Positions 1 through 9,188 are shown, counted from the first letter of the stretch. The stretch is DNA of 64,000 bases from Pelagimonas sp050633425 (GCF_050633425.1 NZ_JBOEGM010000024.1:1-64000); one strand, 5' to 3'. Numbers and translations are program-made. The notes: generated by a model not told the origin, from the sequence alone.

Positions 1-60
1 CAGTGCCGATGATGGTGGATAGCTGGCCACTGTGCCGGCGGATGTGGTTTGATCGCTCAT
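1..60 (-). CDS. Start of a divergent unknown gene, cut by the window edge
   Basis: An ATG on the minus strand at 60 opens a frame that stays open to the window edge and reads MSDQTTSAGTVASYPPSSAL. A strong ribosome binding site (GGGAGGAGA) lies about 5 bases upstream of the ATG, which is the main support. Only 20 residues are visible, polar and Ser/Thr-rich, so no family can be named. It is transcribed away from the TRAP genes and the roughly 450 bases between them must carry its promoter. Confidence 0.55.
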   Translation of the reverse strand, partial: MSDQTTSAGTVASYPPSSAL

Positions 61-509
61 GGATGTCTCCTCCCAGTACGAATTGCTCCCCCGTGATGCG
101 GACTTCCGTCACGTCATCAACTTGGTGTGAGCATAGAGGGGTTTGAAAATTTTTGTAGAAGGTAAGCAAAAATAAGGAGTTATATGTAAATAGTTTTCAC
201 AGATAGTCGAAAACTTGTAAATGAATTTGCGATTTTTCCGCTAACCCCTTTGTTTTTCACACTCTGCCCAAATTCTGTTTGCGCAAGCATTTGTTAACCT
301 TTTGGGCTGGTTGCGACTAAGGTCGTAGCTACGCAGTATTGGGTATGGTGTGACATAATGTTGCGTGTCCTGAATGTGAGGCGCTAACAGTGCGGCGTGC
401 CTGGGTCGCTCGCCCTCTGCGCGAATCCCCAGATTAGTCCTTGCGAGGAAGCGCGGATGCGCTACGCTCATGCCAAGACGGGAAAACCGTCGCATTTTGG
501 GAGGAAATA
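61..509. other. Intergenic region between divergent genes
   Basis: Gene-free spacer between the partial minus-strand gene and dctP. It is AT-rich around 140-300, as expected for promoters in both directions. I see no clear -35/-10 pair and no convincing palindrome. Short frames here lack ribosome binding sites and coding character. Confidence 0.5.
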
Positions 510-1526
510 ATGAAAACGATCACTGCGAAATTACTGACAACAGCCCTTGCGATCAGCTTTGCTGGCGAAGCCCTTGCCACCGAATGGAATGTCTCGGTCT
601 GGGGTAAGCGCCGCGCATTCACCGAACATGTTGAGAAACTGGCCGAGCTGGTGTCCGAGAAAACCGGTGGCGAATTCACAATGAATATCTCCTACGGTGG
701 GCTGTCCAAAAACAAAGAAAACCTTGATGGCATTTCCATCGGGGCCTTTGAAGTCGCGCAGTTCTGTGCTGGCTATCACGCAGACAAGAACCGCGCGATC
801 ACTGTGCTTGAGTTGCCGTTCCTCGGTGTCAGCAACCTCGAAGAAGAGGTGGCCGTTAGCCATGCGGTTTATGCTCATCCTGCCGTCCAGGAGGAAATGG
901 CACAGTGGAGCGCCAAGCTGCTGATGACCTCTCCTATGCCACAGTATAATATTGTTGGCACCGGCGATCCGCGTGATGAGCTGGCGGATTTTGACGGAAT
1001 GCGGGTTCGTGCGACCGGCGGTTTGGGCAAAGCCTTTGCTGCTGTCGGCGGCGTGCCGACATCTGTGACCGCAACAGAAGCGTTCCAAGCCATGGACAGT
1101 GGTGTCGTCGACACCGTCGCCTTTGCTCAGCACGCGCATTTGGCCTTTGGTACGATCAACAAAGCCGATTGGTGGACTGCGAATCTGAACCCCGGCACGG
1201 TGAACTGCCCGGTTGTGGTGAACACTGATGCTTATGACAGCCTGTCAGACGAACATCGTGCCGCTCTTGACAGCTCGGTCGAAGAAGCGATTGCGCATTA
1301 CCTCGCCAACTACGGAGCCCTGCTTGAGAAGTGGGATGGGGTTTTGGCCGAAAAAGGCGTGACCAAAGTGGAAATCAGCGAGGATGAGCTTGCGAAATTC
1401 CGCGATGTTGCGGGCAAGCCCATCCATGACGCATGGTTGGCAGATATGAGCGCCCAGGGCCTTCCAGCTCAGGAACTCTATGATCTTGTGTTCAAAACAT
1501 TGGAAGACGTTCGCGCCGCGAACTGA
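510..1526 (+). CDS. dctP: TRAP transporter substrate-binding protein, DctP family
   Basis: Periplasmic solute-binding subunit of a tripartite ATP-independent transporter that hands an organic acid-type substrate to the DctQM membrane unit. The ATG at 510 is preferred because GGGAGGAAATA lies directly before it and the product then begins with a clean signal peptide (MKTITAKLLTTALAISFAGEALA, predicted cleavage before TEWN). The mature part has DctP features: the segment MRVRATGG around residue 170 holds the family's conserved arginine that grips a carboxylate, followed by an EAFQAMDSGVVD block. Length, 338 residues, is normal. The two permease genes follow. The substrate cannot be read from sequence. 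Confidence 0.9.
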   Translation: MKTITAKLLTTALAISFAGEALATEWNVSVWGKRRAFTEHVEKLAELVSEKTGGEFTMNISYGGLSKNKENLDGISIGAFEVAQFCAGYHADKNRAITVLELPFLGVSNLEEEVAVSHAVYAHPAVQEEMAQWSAKLLMTSPMPQYNIVGTGDPRDELADFDGMRVRATGGLGKAFAAVGGVPTSVTATEAFQAMDSGVVDTVAFAQHAHLAFGTINKADWWTANLNPGTVNCPVVVNTDAYDSLSDEHRAALDSSVEEAIAHYLANYGALLEKWDGVLAEKGVTKVEISEDELAKFRDVAGKPIHDAWLADMSAQGLPAQELYDLVFKTLEDVRAAN

Positions 1527-1532
1527 TTATGT

Positions 1533-1557
1533 CGGCCCCGATGCATCGTCGGGGCCG
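1533..1557 (+). terminator. GC hairpin between dctP and dctQ
   Basis: Perfect 8-base arms CGGCCCCG and CGGGGCCG enclose a 9-base loop just after the dctP stop. No T-run follows, so it is more likely an mRNA stabiliser or partial terminator that lets the binding protein be made in excess over the permease than a full stop. Confidence 0.5.
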
Positions 1558-1669
1558 CAGTCTCTTGATCTGAGACGGGGCTAAAACGCGAAGATGCGTA
1601 TTACAAAAGTTTTGCAAAGCTTTTGGGCGCGCGCCGCAAGTTTTTCAAACGATAAAGAGGGGGGCAGCG

Positions 1670-2302
1670 ATGGCGGGTCAGTCAGCCGTGCTCAGCGATG
1701 ACAGCCTAATCAGCAGGTTGGATCAAAAGCTTGAGCGTCTCGAAAGCGCCATGGCATTTTTGTCGGGCATCGGTGCGTTTTGCCTGATGATCCTGGCCGT
1801 GGTGTCTGTGTCCGGGCGCAATATGTTTAACAAGCCGCTACCGGGCTATGTGGATTGGATCGAACTGGCGATGCCGTTCATCGCAATCTTTGGCATTGCC
1901 TATGTGCAACGCTCTGGTGGTCATATTCGCATGGACATTCTTGTCGGGAGGCTCAAGGGGCGTCTGCTTTGGGTGATGGAATTCATCACCACCTTTGGAG
2001 TGTTGATCCTGATGTTGGCTTTGATCTGGGGGTCTTGGGCGCATTTTGATCGTAGCTTTGATTTCGGAAAGCCGAATTGGAGCCGAGACAGTTCGATTGA
2101 TATCGGTTTGCCGATATGGCCTGCGAAACTCGTGGTGCCGGTGGCATTCTCAGTGATGGCCATGCGCGTTGTCATTCAACTATGGGGCTATGGGCGCGCG
2201 TTCGTCACTGGGCAAGAACGCCCCGTGGCGGTGCCATTGGTGCAAACAGTGGCAGAACAGGCCGCCGAAGAAGCGGCACATATCTCGGGGCATGATGACT
2301 GA
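1670..2302 (+). CDS. dctQ: TRAP transporter small permease, DctQ family
   Basis: Small membrane subunit of the TRAP transporter, 210 residues, with four predicted membrane helices (about residues 28-50, 62-82, 102-124 and 148-170). The segment PLPGYVDWIELAMPFIAIF is typical of the family. A purine-rich ribosome binding site (AAAGAGGGGGG) precedes the ATG. Its stop codon overlaps the dctM start by one base (TGATG), which indicates translational coupling. The N-terminal 25 residues and the Ala/Glu-rich C-terminal tail are predicted cytoplasmic. Confidence 0.88.
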   Translation: MAGQSAVLSDDSLISRLDQKLERLESAMAFLSGIGAFCLMILAVVSVSGRNMFNKPLPGYVDWIELAMPFIAIFGIAYVQRSGGHIRMDILVGRLKGRLLWVMEFITTFGVLILMLALIWGSWAHFDRSFDFGKPNWSRDSSIDIGLPIWPAKLVVPVAFSVMAMRVVIQLWGYGRAFVTGQERPVAVPLVQTVAEQAAEEAAHISGHDD

Positions 2303-3702
2303 TGGACAAGATTGAAATTGGCCTCTGGGTGACCAGCGGCATGTTGGTCATGGTTGTTCTTGGCATGCGCGTCGCCTTTGCGGCAGGTCTGGCAGGTCTT
2401 ATCGGGCTGGTCTGGCTGCGTTGGGATCAGTTCGGATATGACCCGGAGCGGCTATGGAAAGCCATTGAAATCAGCGTTAAAATCGCCGGGCAGGTGCCGC
2501 ATTCCAAGGTAAGCAGTCAGGCGCTCAGCCTAATTCCGACCTTTATCCTTATTGGGTACCTTGCCTATTATGCCGGCCTGACCCGTGCATTGTTCGAAGC
2601 GGCTAAACGTTGGATCGCCTGGGTGCCGGGCGGTTTGGCGGTGTCGACTGTCTTTGCCACTGCTGGGTTTGCAGCGGTGTCGGGCGCATCCGTGGCCACT
2701 GCGGCGGTCTTTGCGCGTATTGCGATCCCTGAGATGCTCAAGGTCGGCTATGATAAACGGTTTGCAGCCGGGGTCGTGGCCGCTGGCGGCACTTTGGCAA
2801 GTCTTATCCCGCCGTCGGCGATCTTGGTGATCTACGCAATTATCGTCGAACAAGATGTGGGGCGTCTGTTGCTTGCTGGGTTTATTCCGGGTGTATTTTC
2901 CGCAATCATTTATGCGTTGTTGATCATCGGTCTTGCCTTGACCGTTCCAAACTTTGGTCCGCCTGTCACAGGGTTCACATGGCGGCAACGCTTTGCGTCA
3001 CTGCCCCCGGCGCTGCCGATTGTTGCTGTGGTCGTGATCATAATTTGTTTTGTCTACAACCCCTTTGGCGGCGACGCTTGGGGTACCCCGACCGAAGGCG
3101 GCGCGATTGGCGCGTTTATCGTCTTTTGCATGGCGCTGTTCCAAGGCATGCGGATGAGTGAACTCAAAGACGCCTTGAAGGAGACGGCCAAGCTCACGAT
3201 CATGATCTTTTCGATCATTTGGGGCGTGTTGATCTATGTGCGTTTCCTGGGCTTTGCCGATCTTCCGACCGCCTTTGCCGATTGGATCACGTCGCTGGAA
3301 TATTCACCGATGTTGATCTTGGTGTGTATCCTGTTGGCCTATGCGGTGCTCGGCATGTTTATGGATGCCATCGGCATGCTGCTTTTGACCCTACCGGTGG
3401 TCTACCCGGCGGTCATGGCGCTGAACGGTGGCGAAACTGTTGCGGCAGCGGATAGCGCCTTTGGCATGTCCGGCACGATGTGCGCAATTTGGTTCGGGAT
3501 TTTGGTGGTGAAAATGGCTGAGTTTTGCCTGATCACCCCGCCCATCGGCTTGAACTGTTTCGTGGTTGCCGGGGTTCGCCCGGAACTGTCCGTCCAAGAC
3601 GTGTTTCGCGGAGTTACACCTTTCTTTATCGCGGACGCTGTGACGATCGCATTGTTGGTGGCGTTTCCGGCGATTGTGCTGTGGTTGCCATCATTGGCAT
3701 AG
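2302..3702 (+). CDS. dctM: TRAP transporter large permease, DctM family
   Basis: Main transport subunit, 466 residues, with about 12 hydrophobic segments spread over the whole length. Family-like stretches include GASVATAAVFARIAIPEM near residue 130, GTLASLIPPSAILVIYAI near residue 160 and a conserved C-terminal segment with CLITPPIGLNCFVVAGV near residue 415. It works with DctP and DctQ as an ion-driven importer. The start overlaps the dctQ stop by one base. A strong terminator follows, so the operon ends here. Confidence 0.92.
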   Translation: MDKIEIGLWVTSGMLVMVVLGMRVAFAAGLAGLIGLVWLRWDQFGYDPERLWKAIEISVKIAGQVPHSKVSSQALSLIPTFILIGYLAYYAGLTRALFEAAKRWIAWVPGGLAVSTVFATAGFAAVSGASVATAAVFARIAIPEMLKVGYDKRFAAGVVAAGGTLASLIPPSAILVIYAIIVEQDVGRLLLAGFIPGVFSAIIYALLIIGLALTVPNFGPPVTGFTWRQRFASLPPALPIVAVVVIIICFVYNPFGGDAWGTPTEGGAIGAFIVFCMALFQGMRMSELKDALKETAKLTIMIFSIIWGVLIYVRFLGFADLPTAFADWITSLEYSPMLILVCILLAYAVLGMFMDAIGMLLLTLPVVYPAVMALNGGETVAAADSAFGMSGTMCAIWFGILVVKMAEFCLITPPIGLNCFVVAGVRPELSVQDVFRGVTPFFIADAVTIALLVAFPAIVLWLPSLA

Positions 3703-3735
3703 CGCGTAGTGTTCGAGACCATTTCCTCGATCTTG

Positions 3736-3763
3736 AAAGGCCCGGCATCGCTCGGGCCTTTTG
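3736..3763 (+). terminator. Rho-independent terminator after dctM
   Basis: Nine-base arms AAAGGCCCG and CGGGCCTTT with an 8-base loop, running into a T-rich end. It closes the TRAP operon about 50 bases before the arsenic operon. Confidence 0.85.
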
Positions 3764-3804
3764 TCATTAAAGTTTCACTTGGCGAATTCCAAAAATTTCC
3801 GTAA

Positions 3805-3820
3805 TTCCAGAAATATGGAA
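3805..3820 (+). promoter_or_regulatory. Inverted repeat over the arsR-arsC start codon
   Basis: TTCCA and TGGAA, six bases apart, with the second arm covering the ATG. Several further ATTCC/TTTCC words lie just upstream. ArsR-type repressors bind short imperfect inverted repeats near their own promoter, so this is a candidate autoregulatory site. The arms are short and could be chance. Confidence 0.35.
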
Positions 3821-4639
3821 AAAGAAGTGATCTCTCAGCTTTCGGCCTTGGCACATGAGCGGCGTTTGGCCGTATTCCGGCTGTTGATGCGCCGCTACCC
3901 GGATGCCATTGCAGCCGGTGAAATCGCGCAGATATTGGAGTTACCTGCCTCATCATTGTCAACCTGTTTGGCGCATCTGCGACAGGCAAGGCTAGTGACG
4001 CAAAACCGTGATGGAACGTCTCTACAATATACTGCTGATGCCGGGTCCGCTTCGCAATTGGTTGGATATCTGTCCTCGGATTGTTGTCGGGGCCGCCCCG
4101 AGCAATGTCTGTCTTTCAGCGCGCCTATGGAGGCCAATATGTCTCAGCGAAAACACAACGTTTTATTCCTTTGCTCGGGCAATTCGGCCCGCTCTATCTT
4201 TGCTGAAACCCTGCTGCGTGCCGAGGCCGGTGACCGCTTTGACGTCTATTCGGCCGGCACCCGACCACAGTCTGAGCTGAACCCTTACGCGGTCGATCTG
4301 TTGGCCTCTAAAGGCTTCGACACCAGCTCTTTAAAAGCCAAAAACGTAAATGAGTTTCGCGGCGAGGATGCGCCAGGAATGGACTTCGTTTTTACCGTTT
4401 GCGACAGCGCCGCCAACGAAGAATGCCCGCCGTGGCCCGGACAACCAATGAATGGCCATTGGGGGCAGCCTGACCCTGTCAAAGCCGAAGGCACCGACGC
4501 GGAAAAGCGATTGGCCTTCCAACAGGTATATGGCGCATTGCGCAACCGGGTTCGGGCCTTTGCTGCGCTTCCGTTTGAGACATTGGATCGCGCCAGCCTG
4601 CAAAACAGCATCGACGACATCGCCAAAACGAAAGATTAA
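3815..4639 (+). CDS. Fused ArsR repressor and LMW-PTP-type arsenate reductase
   Basis: Two-domain protein of 274 residues. Residues 1-100 are an ArsR/SmtB winged helix (recognition region SSLSTCLAHLRQARLV) ending in a cysteine cluster at C90, C91 and C98, a plausible arsenite sensor resembling the C-terminal cysteines of Acidithiobacillus ArsR. Residues from about 108 on are a low-molecular-weight-phosphatase-like arsenate reductase with the CX5R loop C120-R126 and a cysteine pair C196/C204 for the disulfide cascade. An internal ATG at residue 109 could in principle give a free reductase. The ATG at 3815 is chosen because the ArsR fold begins there; upstream codons are not ArsR-like. It is first in an operon with a GAPDH and ArsJ. 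Confidence 0.85.
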   Translation: MEKEVISQLSALAHERRLAVFRLLMRRYPDAIAAGEIAQILELPASSLSTCLAHLRQARLVTQNRDGTSLQYTADAGSASQLVGYLSSDCCRGRPEQCLSFSAPMEANMSQRKHNVLFLCSGNSARSIFAETLLRAEAGDRFDVYSAGTRPQSELNPYAVDLLASKGFDTSSLKAKNVNEFRGEDAPGMDFVFTVCDSAANEECPPWPGQPMNGHWGQPDPVKAEGTDAEKRLAFQQVYGALRNRVRAFAALPFETLDRASLQNSIDDIAKTKD

Positions 4640-4642
4640 CAT

Positions 4643-5641
4643 ATGACAACTTACGCGATTAACGGCCTGGGCCGTATGGGAAAACTGGTTATCAAGCCGA
4701 TGCTTGAAGCGGGATCAAAAATTGCATGGGTCAATGATGCGGTTGGCGATGCCGCGATGCATGCCCATCTCATGGAATTTGACACGGTGCATGGGCGATG
4801 GGACGCGGAATTTTCCAGCGATGACGACAGCATCACCATCAATGGCACCCGAATTCCAACCTACCAAACCCGTGATTTGGCAGACCTGCCAATGGAGGGG
4901 GTGGACGTGGTGATTGATTGCACCGGATATTTCAAAACCGAAGCCCGCATTCAGCCCTATTTCGATGCAGGGATAAAAAAGGTGGTGGTGTCCGCCCCGG
5001 TCAAGGATGGCAATGCGGCGAACCTCGTGATTGGTGTGAACGATGACATCTATGACCCGGCGGTGCATAACATCGTCACTGCTGCGTCTTGCACAACCAA
5101 CTGCCTTGCCCCGGTGGTCAAGGTGATCCACGAAGGTTTGGGCATCAAACATGGCTCAATGACGACCATCCACGATGTTACCAACACCCAGACCATCGTC
5201 GACAAACCACACAAGGACCTGCGCCGCGCGCGTTCGGCTTTAAACTCGCTGATCCCAACCTCGACGGGCTCGGCCACCGCAATTACGCTGATCTATCCCG
5301 AGCTTACGGGGCGGCTGAACGGCCATGCGGTGCGGGTGCCCTTGTTGAACGCCTCTCTCACGGATTGCGTTTTTGAAGTGGAGCGTGCCACGACTGTGGA
5401 AGAGGTCAACGCGATGTTCAAAGCCGCCTCCGAAGGTGAGCTGAACGACATTCTCGGCTATGAAACACGCCCGTTGGTCTCGACCGATTACGTCAATGAT
5501 GCGCGCAGCTCGATTGTTGATGCGCTTTCGACCATGGTTGTGAACGGCACGCAGGTCAAAATCTACGCGTGGTATGACAATGAGTGGGGTTATGCGCACC
5601 GCTTGGCGGATGTCGCCCACAAAGTCGGCGCGTCTCTGTAG
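4643..5641 (+). CDS. ArsJ-associated glyceraldehyde-3-phosphate dehydrogenase
   Basis: GAPDH family, 332 residues. The N terminus has the NAD-binding NGLGRMGK motif and the catalytic cysteine is C150 in ASCTTNC. In ars operons this enzyme is known to accept arsenate in place of phosphate, making 1-arseno-3-phosphoglycerate, which ArsJ then exports. Its position three bases after the arsenate reductase fusion and five bases before arsJ supports that role over glycolysis. The short spacing indicates one transcript. Confidence 0.9.
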   Translation: MTTYAINGLGRMGKLVIKPMLEAGSKIAWVNDAVGDAAMHAHLMEFDTVHGRWDAEFSSDDDSITINGTRIPTYQTRDLADLPMEGVDVVIDCTGYFKTEARIQPYFDAGIKKVVVSAPVKDGNAANLVIGVNDDIYDPAVHNIVTAASCTTNCLAPVVKVIHEGLGIKHGSMTTIHDVTNTQTIVDKPHKDLRRARSALNSLIPTSTGSATAITLIYPELTGRLNGHAVRVPLLNASLTDCVFEVERATTVEEVNAMFKAASEGELNDILGYETRPLVSTDYVNDARSSIVDALSTMVVNGTQVKIYAWYDNEWGYAHRLADVAHKVGASL

Positions 5642-5646
5642 GTGAA

Positions 5647-6921
5647 ATGATGGATCAGGCTGAGAAAAAATCTCAAGGCGTGGCGGCTTATATTGCCGTT
5701 ACCGCCGCCTATTGGGCCTTTATGCTCACCGATGGCGCGTTGCGCATGTTGGTGCTGCTTCATTTTCACAGCTTGGGATTTTCGCCGGTTCAACTGGCCT
5801 ACCTGTTCTTGCTGTATGAACTGGCTGGTATCGTGACCAACCTGTCGGCGGGGTGGATCGCGGCGCGGTTTGGGCTGACCAGCACGTTATATGTTGGGCT
5901 TGGTTTGCAAATCGTTGCCCTTTTGGCTTTGGCGCAGCTTGATCCAAGTTGGGGGCTGACGGCGTCGGTCGTGTTCGTCATGGCGGTGCAAGGGCTCTCG
6001 GGCGTGGCCAAAGATTTGTCCAAAATGTCGGCCAAATCTGCGGTGAAACTTTTGGCGCCAACAGGGCAAGGCGGGTTGTTCAAATGGGTGGCGGCGCTAA
6101 CAGGCTCCAAAAACGCTGTGAAAGGGGTTGGCTTCTTGCTGGGGGCGGGCCTTTTGGCTCTGGCTGGCTTTGTCCCAGCCGTTCTGGGCATGGCGGCGGC
6201 GTTGGCTGTGGTGCTGATCGCGATTATCCTGCGCATGCCGCCCGGTCTTCCCGGTGGCAAAAAAGACGCCAAATTCAAAGACGTGCTGTCAAAAGATCGC
6301 AACATCAATTGGCTCAGCTTTGCCCGTGTTTTCCTGTTTGGTGCCCGAGATGTGTGGTTTGTCGTCGGTATCCCGGTATATTTCTATGCGGTCTTGTCTG
6401 ATGGCTCGCATGAGGGGAACCGGTTGGCCTTCTTTACCATCGGCAGTTTTATGGCGGTCTGGACGATCCTTTATGGGGCTGTGCAAGGGGCCGCGCCAAA
6501 CCTTCTGCGCGCCAAGGAACGCCCAGAACATGAGATCGTTTCGGCGGCGCGCACATGGGCTGCGGCGTTGATGATCGTTCCCGTAACGTTGGCAGGTTTG
6601 GTCTGGATGTCGGACGAGCCCGCGATGTGGTTAACGATTTGCCTGATCCTCGGGCTGTTGATCTTTGGCGCAATATTTGCGGTGAACTCATCGCTGCATT
6701 CCTACCTCATCCTCGCCTTTTCCAAGGGGGAACGGGTGACGATGGATGTCGGCTTTTACTATATGGCCAATGCTGCGGGGCGTTTGTTGGGCACACTTTT
6801 GTCTGGGCTGAGCTACCAGATTGGTGGTATTGTGCTTTGCCTGTTTGTGGCGGCCTTTATGCTTGCAATGAGCGCTGTCGGAGCGAGCAAACTCACTCTG
6901 GATCAAGCCGCCAAACGCTGA
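5647..6921 (+). CDS. arsJ: Organoarsenical efflux MFS transporter ArsJ
   Basis: Major facilitator superfamily protein of 424 residues with about 12 hydrophobic helices. It exports 1-arseno-3-phosphoglycerate made by the neighbouring GAPDH; the compound then falls apart outside, releasing arsenate. The ATG at 5647 follows the GAPDH stop closely and is preferred over a longer frame that would run into that gene; 5650 is a second adjacent ATG. The 3' end overlaps the convergent cyclic di-GMP gene by 19 bases and no terminator is visible between them. Confidence 0.87.
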   Translation: MMDQAEKKSQGVAAYIAVTAAYWAFMLTDGALRMLVLLHFHSLGFSPVQLAYLFLLYELAGIVTNLSAGWIAARFGLTSTLYVGLGLQIVALLALAQLDPSWGLTASVVFVMAVQGLSGVAKDLSKMSAKSAVKLLAPTGQGGLFKWVAALTGSKNAVKGVGFLLGAGLLALAGFVPAVLGMAAALAVVLIAIILRMPPGLPGGKKDAKFKDVLSKDRNINWLSFARVFLFGARDVWFVVGIPVYFYAVLSDGSHEGNRLAFFTIGSFMAVWTILYGAVQGAAPNLLRAKERPEHEIVSAARTWAAALMIVPVTLAGLVWMSDEPAMWLTICLILGLLIFGAIFAVNSSLHSYLILAFSKGERVTMDVGFYYMANAAGRLLGTLLSGLSYQIGGIVLCLFVAAFMLAMSAVGASKLTLDQAAKR

Positions 6922-9188
6922 GGCATCTTTAAAATCGCTTCGACAGGTACGGGTGGGGAAAACAAAAATCCCTGCCCAAGCGGACAGCCGAGACCACGAA
7001 GAATTTGCAATTGCTTCTTTGTTTCAATGCCTTCGGCAATCGCCTTGCCGCCCAAAGTGTTTGCGAACCCAAACATCGTTTCGCAGAGCGATTGGGCCTG
7101 AACGTTAAATTGCAGGTCGCGCACAAAGCCACGGTCGATTTTGAGATAATCAAAATCGTGGTCCAAAAAGTAGAGCAGACTGGAATACCCGGCCCCAAAA
7201 TCATCCAGCGCTAGCTGCGCACCCGCAGCCCGCAGTTGGGCGAGTTGCGCAGACACTGACGGGTCGGGAGACAACAAAGCGCTTTCTGTGATTTCAATGA
7301 CAAAGGAGCAATCAGACTGGGTGGCTCGAGAAATCAGGTTTTCCCATTCCCGTTGATGATCGGGGTGATGGTGCATCAACTCGACAGCGGAAACATTCAC
7401 ACAGGCCTGAAACGCACCTCCGAAATGGCGCTGCATTCTCGGCAAATCACGGCTGCTTTGCTCCAACACTCGATCCCCAATATGCGAGATCAGATTGGTA
7501 TCTTCTGCCAATTGAATAAACCGGTTAGGGCTTAGAAGCCCCAAACGGGGATGGTTCCATCGTACCAAAGCTTCGGCCTTGGCAATGCGGCCCGATCTCA
7601 GTTCCACAACTGGCTGGTACAAAAGCATAAATTCGTCCTGATCCAATCCGTTGCGCAATTCGTCAACCAGTCGAATTTGATCATCCGCCTTTTGTCCAAT
7701 TTCGGGCGAATAGGTCAAATAGCCGCGTGCCGACGTCTCTTTGGCTTCATATAGCGCAATCTCAGCCTTTTTGATTAGGTCGTCTGGATCGCGGCATTGA
7801 TCATCTGCGGCGGCCATTCCTGCGGAAATGTTCGGTATGATCTTTGCTCCGCTAATATGGATCGGCATTTGAAGAATTGAAACAAAGTCCAACAATATAT
7901 CATTGAGGTTTTTATGATTTGGTATGTGTGAAATCGTTACCGCAAATTCATCACCAGCATGGCGCGCGACAAACCCGTTTTCATTTATGTGCCTCGTAAG
8001 TCGATGGGCGATTTTCGTCAAAACGCGGTCTCCCATCGTGTAGCCCATTTGACGATTGATGGATTTTAGTCCTTCGATGTCAAATAAAATCAGGCCGGAA
8101 GTTTCGTCTTGGGCATGATCCTGCAATAGTAAATCGGCCAAATGCAAGACGAGGTGTTGACGATTGGGGAGCCCGGTCAGTGAATCGGTTAACACCTGTT
8201 TCTGCAAGGCTTCCGATGCGGTGATTAGGCGGGTTATATCCGTCAAACTTAGACGTATCAGTGAGCCGGCCTGAGAGGGAAGTGGCGACAAAGTGACAGT
8301 GAATGTTCGCATAAGGCCAATTTCGTTTCGGCTGCGCCATTCCAACAGCACTGAACGACCTTCAGCAGCCGATCTGATGTGGTTTTCCAAGGTCTTGGTC
8401 GATGGCGATCCAGCCCAATCTCCTAGTTTTGCAAGTTCGCAAAACTGCAGCTGCTCTATTGTGGCATCTTCTGAGGTTGAAAATAGCTGCAAAGCGTGGC
8501 TGTTGGCTTGGATGAAACGGCCGGTTTCAACGTCTAATATTGCGACGGCCTCAGGTGCGTGATTGATTAAGGCCTGAATTTGCTGTGCTCGCAAATTGGA
8601 TTTTTTACAGGCATTCTCCCAATAGGAGCGCAATTGTACTATGATGGTTATTCCGAAGAATGAGATAAGAGCCAAACCGATTCCGACGCTCGTCCAATTG
8701 GAAGGCTCAGTGCTATATCCTACCAAGTCTTGCGACGGCGTAAATAGGCCCTGTGAAGAAAGACCCGCGAGCGCAAAGAATATCGTCAAACAGGCCGCAA
8801 AGAAAAAGTAGCCAAATCGCCTGCCAACTGTTGAGACCGCCAATAGAGGAACCAGAACAAGTCCGAAAAGGGCAGGGCCTGAGGGGCCGAATTGCAACAA
8901 TCCCAACACTGACATCAAGAGCAAGCTGAAAAGCAAGCCTTTCATCCTGACCTGGTCTGACATTTTCACCGAACCAAGCGCAAAAAACAGTCCAACTAAA
9001 ATTGTCACGAGTTGATAAATACGAAGAGAGGGTAAGCCTGTTTGCGTTATCCTGATCATGACGATGCAAAGAGCACCGCCCAGCATCGCGCCAGCCAAAC
9101 GAAAAACCAGCTTTCCAAAGGTTTCGAACTCCGCTTCCAGCTCGCCCGATCGATGTTTAAGATGGTTTTTTTCATCCACTCTGGCCAC
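6903..9188 (-). CDS. Membrane-bound GGDEF-EAL protein with PAS domain
   Basis: Predicted bifunctional cyclic di-GMP enzyme, 761 residues. An N-terminal block of about six helices (residues 25-190) is followed by a PAS-like segment (about 200-320), a GGDEF domain with the site written AGDEF, and an EAL domain with the usual phosphodiesterase residues (EALVRW, VNVS, EITES, DDFGAGYSS, YLKID, AEGIE). The A in AGDEF is found in some active cyclases. The EAL part looks catalytically complete. The start is a GTG at 9188 with an AAGG about 12 bases upstream. It is divergent from a second protein of similar domain plan. Confidence 0.85.
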   Translation of the reverse strand: MARVDEKNHLKHRSGELEAEFETFGKLVFRLAGAMLGGALCIVMIRITQTGLPSLRIYQLVTILVGLFFALGSVKMSDQVRMKGLLFSLLLMSVLGLLQFGPSGPALFGLVLVPLLAVSTVGRRFGYFFFAACLTIFFALAGLSSQGLFTPSQDLVGYSTEPSNWTSVGIGLALISFFGITIIVQLRSYWENACKKSNLRAQQIQALINHAPEAVAILDVETGRFIQANSHALQLFSTSEDATIEQLQFCELAKLGDWAGSPSTKTLENHIRSAAEGRSVLLEWRSRNEIGLMRTFTVTLSPLPSQAGSLIRLSLTDITRLITASEALQKQVLTDSLTGLPNRQHLVLHLADLLLQDHAQDETSGLILFDIEGLKSINRQMGYTMGDRVLTKIAHRLTRHINENGFVARHAGDEFAVTISHIPNHKNLNDILLDFVSILQMPIHISGAKIIPNISAGMAAADDQCRDPDDLIKKAEIALYEAKETSARGYLTYSPEIGQKADDQIRLVDELRNGLDQDEFMLLYQPVVELRSGRIAKAEALVRWNHPRLGLLSPNRFIQLAEDTNLISHIGDRVLEQSSRDLPRMQRHFGGAFQACVNVSAVELMHHHPDHQREWENLISRATQSDCSFVIEITESALLSPDPSVSAQLAQLRAAGAQLALDDFGAGYSSLLYFLDHDFDYLKIDRGFVRDLQFNVQAQSLCETMFGFANTLGGKAIAEGIETKKQLQILRGLGCPLGQGFLFSPPVPVEAILKMPQRLAA

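Noticed and set aside
4643..5641. GAPDH as a glycolytic gene
   Set aside because: It is sandwiched between the arsenate reductase fusion and arsJ with gaps of a few bases, the known setting of the arsenate-using GAPDH.
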